Source of the DNA: DATGKD01 sp035294855
Lineage (GTDB): Bacteria; Actinomycetota; Acidimicrobiia; Acidimicrobiales; UBA8190
Assembly (NCBI GenBank): GCA_035294855.1
Contig: DATGKD010000104.1
Location: 1-8,324, forward strand
Direction of reading: 5' to 3'
Length of the DNA stretch: 8,324 nt
This document shows positions 1-6,207 of the stretch, piece after piece (the stretch's first letter is position 1; the number at the start of each line of letters is the position of its first letter). Under the pieces are notes generated by a model. The model saw only the letters and a program-made list of their open reading frames with translations. It was not told the DNA's origin and ran no database searches. The translations under genes and the position numbers were made by a program.

Positions 1-475
1 ATGCTTCGGTCATGAGTGCGGTGCTGGCGAGCACCAACGAGGGAAGGATCGTGCCGATGGCGCCTGTTGCCAAGGCGACAGTCCTGCCGAACAAGGTCCA
101 CGTGGTGACGACGAGCAACGCGACCGCGACGGCGCCGAGAACGGCTCCGCCGAGCCGTGCCGCGGTGAGGTGGACGCCGATGACTTTGTAGATGCCGGCG
201 ACGAACAGGGGGTAGAGGGGCGCCCGCAAGGCCGTCGGACCGCCTGCCGGTGCATAGTGAGAGACGCCCCAACCGTGACCAGTGGCCAACGAGACCGCCA
301 GACGTTGATAGTCGGCGGCATCGGACCCTGCGGCCAGGTGGAACGGCTGCGACAGCACAACGATCACTCGGATCACGAAAGCGGCCATGCCGATCACGAT
401 CGCGAGCCCATGGGGCGACGCCGCCAAAGCAGCCGGCGACGGGAAACTTCGACGCCGCATGGCCGAAGCCAGCAT
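1..475 (-). CDS. GT-C membrane glycosyltransferase (family 39/ArnT-like), N-terminal part
   Basis: Partial gene; its 3' end lies beyond base 1, and 158 codons are visible. Reading leftward, the protein has a basic start (MRRRS at residues 6-10) and a first membrane helix at about 23-42 (GLAIVIGMAAFVIRVIVVL). A first extracytoplasmic loop follows with GSDAADYQRLA (50-60), then TGHGWG (65-70), RAPLYPLFVAGIY (84-96) and more hydrophobic helices (about 111-124 and 132-150) up to STALMTEA. This acidic-loop, 'RAPLYP' and 'TE' layout is typical of ArnT/PMT-type GT-C enzymes, which transfer sugars from lipid-phosphate carriers on the outer face of the membrane; the loop Asp (52 or 55) is the expected catalytic acid. 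Acceptor and sugar cannot be told. The start is uncertain: ATG at 475, GTG at 478 and ATG at 460 are all in frame and none has a good ribosome binding site. An in-frame TGA lies upstream near 514. Confidence 0.82.
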   Translation of the reverse strand, partial: MLASAMRRRSFPSPAALAASPHGLAIVIGMAAFVIRVIVVLSQPFHLAAGSDAADYQRLAVSLATGHGWGVSHYAPAGGPTALRAPLYPLFVAGIYKVIGVHLTAARLGGAVLGAVAVALLVVTTWTLFGRTVALATGAIGTILPSLVLASTALMTEA

Positions 476-610
476 CACAACTGCGGGAACAATCCGCGTC
501 GGCTCGCCTTGCGGTCAGGATCACCCAGGGTGAGAGCAAGCTCGAGTGCCTGTCGCTCGTCGGGGGCGGGTCCGGCTGAGGTCCGGGCGCTTGATGCCCG
601 CACGGCGTCG

Positions 611-636
611 CGCGCCGGGACGCCGGATCCGGCGCG
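611..636. repeat. Overlapping perfect palindromes upstream of the VOC gene
   Basis: CGCGCCGG (611-618) pairs with CCGGCGCG (629-636) around a 10-base loop. Within it CGCCGGATCCGGCG (621-634) is itself a perfect 14-bp palindrome. The two are mutually exclusive as hairpins. The site lies about 40-60 bases before the VOC start codon, where an operator for a dimeric regulator would be plausible. Short GC palindromes also arise by chance in such GC-rich DNA, so function is unproven. Confidence 0.35.
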
Positions 637-656
637 ATCATGGGTCGTCGTCGGGC

Positions 657-666
657 TGAGGGGAGG
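657..666 (+). promoter_or_regulatory. Ribosome binding site that fixes the VOC start
   Basis: The run GAGGGGAGGG ends seven bases before GTG at 674 and is a strong Shine-Dalgarno sequence. It is the main reason for choosing 674 rather than any start further upstream in the same open frame. Confidence 0.7.
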
Positions 667-673
667 GCGTGCC

Positions 674-1171
674 GTGGCGAGCAGCTCGGTCGGGGATCGG
701 ACGAAGGAGTGGGCGGACCTGCGAGCGCGGTATCTGTCGGCCCCCGAAGACCGCCCGCCGTCCTCGGCTCGAGGCGTCCATCATGTGGCTCTCCTCTCGA
801 CCGACGTCGGGCGGACCATCGAGTTCTACCAGGGGCTGCTCGAGTTCCCGCTCGTCGAGCTGTTCGAGAACCGTGATTACCAGGGATCCACGCATTTCTT
901 CTTCGACATCGGGCACGGCAACCTGCTCGCCTTCTTCGACTTTCCCGGCCTCGACCTGGGCAGCTACGCCGAGGTGCTGGGTGGCCTCCATCACCTCGCC
1001 ATCTCGGTGGAGCCCGAGCGATGGGACCACCTGCGCGCCAAGCTGGCGGCTGCCGGCGTCGACAGTGACGAGATGAGTGGTTCGTCCCTCTACTTCCGGG
1101 GCCCCGACGGTGAACGGCTCGAGCTGATCAAGGACCCCCTGCGCGAGATGTACGGGACGCTGATCTCCTGA
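674..1171 (+). CDS. VOC superfamily (glyoxalase/bleomycin-resistance fold) protein
   Basis: 165 residues from GTG. After a short charged lead (1-32) come two beta-alpha-beta-beta-beta modules. Module 1 is GVHHVALLSTDVGRTIEFYQ (34-53) through FFFDIGHGNLLAFFDF; module 2 is GGLHHLAISVEP (103-114) through LYFRGPDGERLELIKD (139-154). The 'HHxA' strand opening each module and the closing 'GPDGERLEL' are the VOC hallmarks. Likely metal ligands are His36 or His37, His106 or His107 and Glu150. The fourth usual position, at the end of module 1, is LAFFDF with no Glu, so metal binding may be altered. The family includes glyoxalase I, extradiol dioxygenases, epimerases and antibiotic-binding proteins, and the substrate cannot be read from sequence. 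The gene stands alone, convergent with the diguanylate cyclase 22 bases away. Confidence 0.85.
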   Translation: MASSSVGDRTKEWADLRARYLSAPEDRPPSSARGVHHVALLSTDVGRTIEFYQGLLEFPLVELFENRDYQGSTHFFFDIGHGNLLAFFDFPGLDLGSYAEVLGGLHHLAISVEPERWDHLRAKLAAAGVDSDEMSGSSLYFRGPDGERLELIKDPLREMYGTLIS

Positions 1172-1180
1172 AAGCAGGAG
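1165..1180. terminator. Hairpin between the convergent VOC and diguanylate cyclase genes
   Basis: CTCCTG (1165-1170), loop AAAG, CAGGAG (1175-1180): a perfect 6-bp stem that overlaps the VOC stop codon (1169-1171). It lies between two convergent stop codons and may act on both strands. No T-run follows on either side, so it is only a candidate terminator. Confidence 0.45.
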
Positions 1181-1193
1181 GCCGGTCGGTGCG

Positions 1194-3032
1194 TCAGCTC
1201 GCGCCGGCCATCTCCACGCGACCCCGGCCGTTGCGCTTCGCCATGTACATCGCGGCGTCGGCGTCACGCAGGAGTTGGTCGGCGTAGGTGTCGGCGCCGC
1301 CGCCGACGGAGATGCCGGTGCTGACGCTCACCGAGAAGGTGGCGCCGTCGACTTCGAGCGGAGTCGCGATGGCGGCTTCGACCCGCTCGGCTACGGCGAG
1401 CACCGCCGCAGGGTCCTTGAGCCCAGTGCACACCACCACGAACTCGTCGCCTCCGAGACGCCCGGGTGTGTCCTCGGGGCGGACGGCCGTCCGGAGCCGG
1501 TCCGCGACCTCGGCGAGCACGCGGTCGCCGACGTCGTGGCCCAAGCGGTCGTTGATGTGCTTGAAGTTGTCCAGGTCGAGGTAGAGCACGCCCACCTGGT
1601 CCCCGGTGGTGTGGGCGATGGTGAGCGCGTCGCTCAGGCGTTCGGCGACGAGCACCCGGTTGGCCAGGTTCGTGAGCGGGTCGTGCAGTGCGAGGTGGGC
1701 GAGTCGTTGTTCGGCCGCCTTGCGCCCGGAGACGTCCTCGATGTGGGCCACGCCGTAGAGCGGGCGCCCGCTGGTGTCGCGGATCAGTGACCCGTGCAGG
1801 CGCGCCCACCGCCAGGATCCTGAGTTCGTCGCCATGCGGATCTCGAGCTCGAAGCTCGAGTCCCCCGAGAAGAGGCGGCCGGCAGCGCTGGTCACGCGCT
1901 CCGCGTTGTCGGGGTGCACGAGGTCGGTGAACGATCGCGCCAACAGCTCGGTGGGGGAGAAGCCGGTGAGCTGGCACAGCGCCTGGTTCACCTGGAGGAA
2001 CCTCCCGGTCGTGTCGCCGTGCACGCCGATGAGCGCCATGCCGACCGGTGTCTTCTCGAAAGCGTGGCGGAAGCGCTCGCGGGCCTCGGCCAGTTCGTTC
2101 ATGGTGCGCATCTCACGGCGCAGCGCCACGTGACGACGGTGCACGAGCAGCGTGACCACGCCGGCGGCCACGAGGAGCAGCAGGAGGAGTGCCTCCTCCA
2201 CCCGCAGGATCCCCGATTGGATCGGCCCGTAGAACTCGGCGGCGGACTGCGTGGTGAGCGCCCCCCAGCCGGCGAGGTGGATGGGGTCGAAGGTCGCCAC
2301 CTGTCCGCCGCCGGTCGTGGCGTATTGGGTGAAGCCACCTTTGCCCTGGGCCAACGACTCGAGCGGCGGGATCTGCCCCACGGGCTTGCCCACGAGCGAG
2401 GGGTTGCTCGCCGCCACCGCCACGCCCTTGCTGTCCAAGACGTAGGACACACCGGTGTTCCCGAAGTGCAGGTGCGTGACGTAGGACTCGAGCGGGCTCT
2501 GGTCGAGACGGCTGAAGCCGAAGAAGCCGACGGTGGTGCCGTCGGTGTTGAGCGGGACGCCGTAGGCGACGAGGGGCACGTTGCCCACATGGACCACCGA
2601 CGACAACCCCGCGCCACCGAGTCGCAGTGCCGCCATGAGCGGCTCCATGCCCGGGTCGTCCAGGGGCGGGAGCCCCGGCCCGGGGATGGAGGAGTTCAGG
2701 TACGCCCCGGTTTTCGGGTCCACGAGGGCGGCCGCGTACCCGAGCAGCGCGGTCTGGCCCTGGTACATGCGGAGCTGCGCGGTGTCGGCCGGGTCTCCGG
2801 GCCGCAGGGACCACGCGTGGCTCGACGAAAAGTTGATCTCCTCCTTGAACCCGAACAGCACGTACTGCGTGCCGAGTCCCGCCAAAGTCGACTGCTCCTG
2901 GGCGCGGTCGGCGGTGTGCACGGCCTGCGCCCGGTTCGATGCCGCCCGGGTCGCCACGAAGCCCAGTGCGGCAACGCCGATGATCAGGCTGAGCCCGAGC
3001 GCCACCGGCGCCGCTTTCCGCATTCGCTCCAT
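1194..3032 (-). CDS. Membrane sensor diguanylate cyclase (CACHE-like, PAS, GGDEF)
   Basis: 612 residues. It should make cyclic di-GMP from two GTP in response to an external signal. Layout: membrane helix 1 (about 8-28); extracytoplasmic sensor region (30-275) with CACHE-like features such as YVLDSKGVAVAASNPSLVG (197-215) and GGFTQYATTGGGQVATFDP; membrane helix 2 (about 280-298); a linker (about 300-322); PAS domain (about 320-438) with FLQVNQALCQLTGFSPTELL (345-364) and IEDVSGRKAAE; GGDEF domain (about 445-606). The cyclase domain shows HDPLTNLANR (450-459), YLDLDNFKHINDRLGHD (metal ligand Asp486), GGDEF at 527-531 and AMYMAKRNGRGRV. RPED (518-521) lies exactly five residues before GGDEF, the spacing of the inhibitory I-site, so product feedback is expected. 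There is no EAL or HD-GYP domain. The ATG at 3032 is preceded by GGAGGGGG; a second ATG lies three codons further in. Confidence 0.93.
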   Translation of the reverse strand: MERMRKAAPVALGLSLIIGVAALGFVATRAASNRAQAVHTADRAQEQSTLAGLGTQYVLFGFKEEINFSSSHAWSLRPGDPADTAQLRMYQGQTALLGYAAALVDPKTGAYLNSSIPGPGLPPLDDPGMEPLMAALRLGGAGLSSVVHVGNVPLVAYGVPLNTDGTTVGFFGFSRLDQSPLESYVTHLHFGNTGVSYVLDSKGVAVAASNPSLVGKPVGQIPPLESLAQGKGGFTQYATTGGGQVATFDPIHLAGWGALTTQSAAEFYGPIQSGILRVEEALLLLLLVAAGVVTLLVHRRHVALRREMRTMNELAEARERFRHAFEKTPVGMALIGVHGDTTGRFLQVNQALCQLTGFSPTELLARSFTDLVHPDNAERVTSAAGRLFSGDSSFELEIRMATNSGSWRWARLHGSLIRDTSGRPLYGVAHIEDVSGRKAAEQRLAHLALHDPLTNLANRVLVAERLSDALTIAHTTGDQVGVLYLDLDNFKHINDRLGHDVGDRVLAEVADRLRTAVRPEDTPGRLGGDEFVVVCTGLKDPAAVLAVAERVEAAIATPLEVDGATFSVSVSTGISVGGGADTYADQLLRDADAAMYMAKRNGRGRVEMAGAS

Positions 3033-3043
3033 GGGTATCGACC

Positions 3044-3062
3044 CCCTCCGGCCGGCAGAGGG
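3044..3062 (-). promoter_or_regulatory. Hairpin that could cover the diguanylate cyclase Shine-Dalgarno
   Basis: On the minus strand CCCTC (3062-3058) can pair with GAGGG (3048-3044), which is part of the GGAGGGGG ribosome binding site before the ATG at 3032. The nine-base loop contains more self-complementary GC sequence. Pairing would reduce translation. The stem is short and in GC-rich DNA may be fortuitous. Confidence 0.25.
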
Positions 3063-3102
3063 CCCGGCTCGTTCCGGGGAGGATCGGCGGAAAGCAAAGA
3101 GA

Positions 3103-3133
3103 CCTGTAGCGACCTGGGCGTGGACGGCGTCAA
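3103..3133 (-). promoter_or_regulatory. Weak candidate promoter for the diguanylate cyclase
   Basis: On the minus strand TTGACG (3133-3128) matches the sigma-70 -35 box at five of six positions. TACAGG (3108-3103) is a poor -10 and the 19-base spacer is long. If used, the leader would be about 65 bases. Chance is a real alternative. Confidence 0.25.
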
Positions 3134-3220
3134 GTTCGGGGCGTCATGGGTCGATGACCCTCGTGTGGCGACCGATCGGGAGTACGGGCGCTGAGCGTCG
3201 TCGGCGCCGGGCGCGCCCTG

Positions 3221-3319
3221 TTGACGGTCCACCTTCCCCACAGCGTCGAGATCGTCCTCATCGCCGTCGCCATCTGGGGGGTGGTCGTGCTGGGGATGCT
3301 GCGGATCACCCGCCGCTGA
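3221..3319 (+). CDS. Doubtful small single-span membrane protein (32 aa)
   Basis: From TTG at 3221 the frame reads MTVHLPHS, then a clean hydrophobic helix EIVLIAVAIWGVVVLGML (10-27), then a basic tail RITRR and TGA at 3317-3319. The order of short polar start, one helix and positive C-terminus is what a real small membrane protein looks like. Against it, there is no clear Shine-Dalgarno, the start is a rare TTG, and no ATG precedes the helix. The frame is open back to about 3151, so the start could differ. The stop codon forms the loop of a hairpin next to the convergent peroxiredoxin gene. I do not recognise a family. Confidence 0.25.
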   Translation: MTVHLPHSVEIVLIAVAIWGVVVLGMLRITRR

Positions 3320-3325
3320 GCGGCG
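3311..3325. terminator. Candidate terminator hairpin after the peroxiredoxin gene
   Basis: CGCCGC (3311-3316), loop TGA, GCGGCG (3320-3325): a perfect 6-bp GC stem two bases past the peroxiredoxin stop codon (3328-3330, minus). No T-run follows on the minus strand. It would end the DGPF-sigma-kinase-peroxiredoxin transcript here. Confidence 0.45.
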
Positions 3326-3327
3326 CG

Positions 3328-3984
3328 TCAGCTCGGTTGCGGCACGATCCTGATGTACGGGCGGGGTGACTTCCACCCTTCGGGATAGATGGTCTTCGCC
3401 TCGTCGTCGGACACCGAGCCCGCGATGATGACGTCGTCGCCCTGCTGCCAGTTGACCGGCGTGGCCACCCGGTGCTTGGCCGTGAGCTGCAGGGAATCGA
3501 CGACCCGGAGCACCTCGTCGAAGTTGCGGCCGGTGGTCATGGGGTAGACGAGGATCAGCTTGATCTTCTTGTCCGGCCCGATGACGAAGACGTTGCGGAC
3601 GGTCTGGTTGTCGGCTGGCGTCCGCTTGGCGGGATCGCCGGACGTGCTGGCGGGCAACATGCCGTACAGCTTCGACACGTTGAAGTCGCCGTCGCCGATG
3701 ATCGGGTAGTTGGGTGCGGTGCCCTGGGTCTCTTCGATGTCGCTCGCCCATTTGGCGTGATCGCCGGTCGAGTCGACCGACAGGCCGATGATCTTGACGT
3801 TGCGGCGGTCGAACTCCGGCTTGATCTTGGCCATGTAGCCGAGCTCGGTGGTGCACACCGGGGTGAAGTCCTTGGGGTGCGAGAACAGCACCGCCCACGA
3901 GTCACCGATCCAGTCGTGGAAGCGGATGGGACCCTCGGTCGTCTGCGCCTCGAAGTCCGGGGCGGTCTCACCAATCGCCAACAT
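3328..3984 (-). CDS. 1-Cys peroxiredoxin (Prx6 subfamily)
   Basis: 218 residues, the usual Prx6-type length. It reduces hydrogen peroxide and organic peroxides in the cytoplasm. The N-terminus MLAIGETAPDFEAQTTEGPI is the family start. The active site is HPKDFTPVCTTELG (36-49), with peroxidatic Cys44, Thr41 and the catalytic Arg130 in TVRNVFVIG. A C-terminal dimerisation extension follows (about 170-218, with TPVNWQQGDDVII). Cys44 is the only cysteine, so it must be a 1-Cys enzyme that relies on an external thiol reductant. The start is set by GGGAGGGAG just upstream of ATG 3984. An in-frame ATG at 4047 overlaps the kinase stop codon as ATGA and would add 21 residues (MKCVVTRPVAG...), but these are not family-like. 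It follows the kinase by 59 bases, probably in the same operon. Confidence 0.93.
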   Translation of the reverse strand: MLAIGETAPDFEAQTTEGPIRFHDWIGDSWAVLFSHPKDFTPVCTTELGYMAKIKPEFDRRNVKIIGLSVDSTGDHAKWASDIEETQGTAPNYPIIGDGDFNVSKLYGMLPASTSGDPAKRTPADNQTVRNVFVIGPDKKIKLILVYPMTTGRNFDEVLRVVDSLQLTAKHRVATPVNWQQGDDVIIAGSVSDDEAKTIYPEGWKSPRPYIRIVPQPS

Positions 3985-4043
3985 GTCGTTCTCCCTCCCT
4001 GGTTGACACCCGGTCCCGGCGACGGGCCGCGTGACGACGCATT

Positions 4044-4922
4044 TCATACCACCCGGATGGCCCGGGCGACCTCGAGAAGCCCTGGCCAATGCGCTGTTTC
4101 GACGACGCAGCGGGCGAACAACCAACGAGCGAGGCGCTCGGCGTCGAGGTCGAGGAGACCCGCCATCCGGCCCACGAGGGCCCGGGGATCGGCGCGGAGC
4201 CGGCCGTCGCAATTGAGCATGTGCTGCAGGGCGTCGTAGGTCCGGTCGCCGGCGAACGGCTTGGGGTCGATCGCGAGCCACGGCTCCCGCGTGGCTGCCA
4301 GGACGTTGCCGGCGTGGAGGTCGGTGCACAGGAGGACCGAGCGGTCCGCCGTGGCCGGCAGCGTCCGGAACAACTCGACGCCCGCGGCGGCGAGGCCGCG
4401 ATCGATCGCCACGTCGCCAGTGGCGACGTTGTGCTCGAACTCGTCCGCCCATGCGTCGCACATATCGCACAGCGGACGGAACGGGTGACCCGGCGGCGGC
4501 TCGCGCCAGAGCCGGCGCAGCAGACCGGCCACCACCTCGTCCTGATCGACCTCGGCGATCGATGACAACGGGGTCCCCGGGCGGCACCGTTCGAGGAGCA
4601 GTGCGACCGCGTCCTCGAACTCCGCGCTCGCCACCAGTCGCACGGCGCCACCGCCCGCCCAGAAGAGGAGGCCGTCTCGCTCGTGGTCCGCCTCCATGTG
4701 CCGCCACGCGACCTTGACGACGAGGTCGTCACCCCCGGACGTGCGGGCGGGGGCCACCCATGCGGTATGCCCCCCCGGCTGGAACGGGGCTTCGACGTCG
4801 ATGCGCCACCGCCGTGCCAGCTCGGTGACGATGGCGGGCACCTTCTCGAGCCACGCGGTGCGGCCCTCGGCCTGGGCGGCGCGCACGAGGGTCGATGGCA
4901 TCGGCAGGCCGAGGGCGTCCAC
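4044..4922 (-). CDS. APH(6)/hydroxyurea-type small-molecule kinase
   Basis: 292 residues. It belongs to the aminoglycoside/hydroxyurea resistance kinase family (Pfam APH_6_hur), which includes streptomycin 6-phosphotransferases; these use ATP to phosphorylate a hydroxyl on a small molecule in the cytoplasm. N-lobe: GGHTAWVAPAR (50-60) as a glycine-rich loop equivalent and DLVVKVAW with the ATP-binding Lys70, then acidic helix residues (HMEADHERDGLLFW, 75-88). C-lobe: catalytic loop LCTDLHAGNVLAA (198-210) with Asp201 and Asn206, and the metal-binding Asp219 in WLAIDPKPFAGDRTYD. All catalytic positions are present. Chromosomal members often have unknown natural substrates, so resistance should not be assumed. 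The start is GTG at 4922 with only a weak GAGAG upstream; ATG at 4901 is possible. It lies 30 bases after the sigma-factor gene and before the peroxiredoxin. Confidence 0.88.
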   Translation of the reverse strand: MDALGLPMPSTLVRAAQAEGRTAWLEKVPAIVTELARRWRIDVEAPFQPGGHTAWVAPARTSGGDDLVVKVAWRHMEADHERDGLLFWAGGGAVRLVASAEFEDAVALLLERCRPGTPLSSIAEVDQDEVVAGLLRRLWREPPPGHPFRPLCDMCDAWADEFEHNVATGDVAIDRGLAAAGVELFRTLPATADRSVLLCTDLHAGNVLAATREPWLAIDPKPFAGDRTYDALQHMLNCDGRLRADPRALVGRMAGLLDLDAERLARWLFARCVVETAHWPGLLEVARAIRVV

Positions 4923-4952
4923 CTCGAGATTCTCTCGCCGGAGCCCGCGCCC

Positions 4953-6179
4953 TCAGGTCGCTTCCAGGGTGACGCGCCGTTGTTGGAGGAAGGCGCGCTC
5001 TGCGCCGTTGTCGGTGAGTGCGATCGCAGCGTCGTAGGCGGCGGCTGCTTCGTCGTTCCGTCCCAGGCGCCGCAGGAGATGGGCGCGCGTGGAGTGCAGG
5101 AGGTGGTAGTCGTCGAGGTCCAACTGGTCGACGGCGGCGAGGGCGGTCGCCGGCCCGTGGACCTCGGCCACCGCGACGCAACGGTTGAGGGCGACGACCG
5201 GCGTGGGGGCCAATGCGAGCAGTTGGTCGTAGAGGGCGAGGATCTGGCCCCAGTCGGTCTGCTCCGGGGTCGCGGCGTCGCTGTGCACGGCGTTGATGGC
5301 CGCCTGGATCTGATACGGGCCGGGACGGTTGCGGCGGAGGCAGGCGCGCACGAGTTCCTGGCCCTCGCTCACCATGGCGCGGTCCCAGCGCGAGCGGTCC
5401 TGCTCCGCGAGCACGACGAGCACGCCGGCGGCGTCCATGCGGGCAGGACGCCTGGCTTCGGTGAGGAGGAGCAGCGCCAGGAGGCCGCTCACCTCCGGCT
5501 CGTCCGGCATCAGCTCGGCGAGCAGTCTCGCCAGGCGCAGGGCGTCCGCGCACAGCTCGCCGCGCACGAGGTCGTCTCCCGCCGACGCCGTGTATCCCTC
5601 GTTGAAGATCAGGTAGACGACCGCGAGCACGAACGGCAGCCGGTCGGGCAGCTCCCAGTCGGCGGGCACGCGGTACGGGATCCCCGCGGCGCGGATCTTG
5701 CGCTTGGCGCGCACCAGGCGTTGCGCCAACGTCGCCTCGGGCACCAGGAACGCGCGCGCGATCTCGTGGGTCTGCAGCCCGGCGATGAGCCGGAGCGTGA
5801 GCGCCAGCTGCGCTTCGGGCGCGAGCGCCGGGTGACAACAGGTGAAGATCAAGCGGAGCCGGTCGTCGCCCACGGTCTGCATGTCGGTCTCTTCTCGGTG
5901 CTCTTCTGTCCGCGCGTGCAGCAGCGCGGCCTGGGCGTGGCGATCGTGGCGCGAGGACTCGCGGCGCAACCGGTCGAGGGCCTTGTTGCGGGCGGTCGTC
6001 GTGATCCACCCGCCCGGGTTCGGCGGCACGCCGGTGCGCGGCCATCGCTCGGCCGCGACGGCAAAGGCCTCCTGGACCGCCTCTTCGGCGAGGTCGATGT
6101 CGCCGAAGAGACGGACCAGCGTGGCCACGGCTCTTCCCGAGCCTTCCCGGAAGGCCTGCTCGACGGCACCCGAAGCCAT
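4953..6179 (-). CDS. ECF42-type RNA polymerase sigma factor with TPR-like C-terminal extension
   Basis: About 408 residues, roughly twice a standard ECF sigma factor. Region 2 is at about 8-75, with DIDLAEEAVQEAFAVAAERW (28-47) and NPGGWITTTARNKALDRLRR (55-74). Region 4 is at about 108-164, with LRLIAGLQTHEIARAFLVPE (130-149) as the DNA-reading helix-turn-helix. The long C-terminal part (about 185-409, DUF6596-like) carries NEGYTAS (194-200) and ends in TPR-like helices such as AHLLRRLGRNDEAAAAYDAA (367-386). Sigma2-sigma4-TPR architecture with a DGPF gene immediately upstream defines the ECF42 group. No anti-sigma gene is visible, and in this group the extension is thought to regulate activity. 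Start ATG 6179 or adjacent GTG 6182; neither has a clear ribosome binding site, and the gene lies about 25 bases after the DGPF stop, so translational coupling is likely. Confidence 0.93.
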   Translation of the reverse strand: MASGAVEQAFREGSGRAVATLVRLFGDIDLAEEAVQEAFAVAAERWPRTGVPPNPGGWITTTARNKALDRLRRESSRHDRHAQAALLHARTEEHREETDMQTVGDDRLRLIFTCCHPALAPEAQLALTLRLIAGLQTHEIARAFLVPEATLAQRLVRAKRKIRAAGIPYRVPADWELPDRLPFVLAVVYLIFNEGYTASAGDDLVRGELCADALRLARLLAELMPDEPEVSGLLALLLLTEARRPARMDAAGVLVVLAEQDRSRWDRAMVSEGQELVRACLRRNRPGPYQIQAAINAVHSDAATPEQTDWGQILALYDQLLALAPTPVVALNRCVAVAEVHGPATALAAVDQLDLDDYHLLHSTRAHLLRRLGRNDEAAAAYDAAIALTDNGAERAFLQQRRVTLEAT

Positions 6180-6207
6180 CACGCCGTGCCGGGGTTGCGC
6201 GCCCGGA

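Larger units (their letters stand above)
476..673. other. Divergent intergenic region with inverted repeats
   Basis: About 200 bases separate the minus-strand glycosyltransferase start from the plus-strand VOC gene, so both promoters should lie here. Visible structures are a 5-bp hairpin CGGGC/GCCCG (584-588 and 596-600), a perfect 14-bp palindrome CGCCGGATCCGGCG (621-634), and an overlapping 8-bp inverted repeat CGCGCCGG/CCGGCGCG (611-618 and 629-636). No convincing -35/-10 pair is seen in either direction. An open frame runs through here in phase with the VOC gene, but its translation is Arg/Ser/His-rich and unlike a protein domain, so I treat it as non-coding. Confidence 0.55.
3033..3327. 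other. Gap between peroxiredoxin and diguanylate cyclase genes
   Basis: 295 bases with no confident gene. On the minus strand it holds the cyclase leader: a weak promoter-like pair TTGACG (3133-3128) and TACAGG (3108-3103) with a long 19-base spacer, and the Shine-Dalgarno GGAGGGGG (about 3050-3043). On the plus strand there is one doubtful 32-codon membrane ORF (3221-3319). The size of the gap suggests the cyclase has its own promoter rather than being the last gene of the sigma-factor operon. Confidence 0.5.

Noticed and set aside
10..360. Minus-strand 116-codon open frame at the left edge
   Set aside because: It is out of frame with the GT-C glycosyltransferase on the same strand, and its Ser/Arg/Pro-rich product looks like a high-GC artefact.
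170..673. Long plus-strand open frame continuous with the VOC gene, which would add 168 residues
   Set aside because: The translation is Arg/His/Ser-rich with no domain character, its first 306 bases lie opposite a well-supported glycosyltransferase, and a strong ribosome binding site precedes GTG 674.
3060..3130. Possible c-di-GMP riboswitch (GCAAAG-containing segment, plus strand) near the diguanylate cyclase
   Set aside because: Only a short GCAAAG-like piece resembles GEMM-I. The upstream GCAAACC core and the paired P1b/P2 elements are not seen, and it is on the wrong strand for the cyclase.
1914..3194. 426-codon plus-strand frame opposite the diguanylate cyclase
   Set aside because: It is a shadow of the cyclase gene, whose domains are unambiguous.
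3990..4015. TGTCAA on the minus strand before the peroxiredoxin as a second ECF42 promoter
   Set aside because: It differs from TGTCGA and lies so close to ATG 3984 that the transcription start would fall at or inside the gene.
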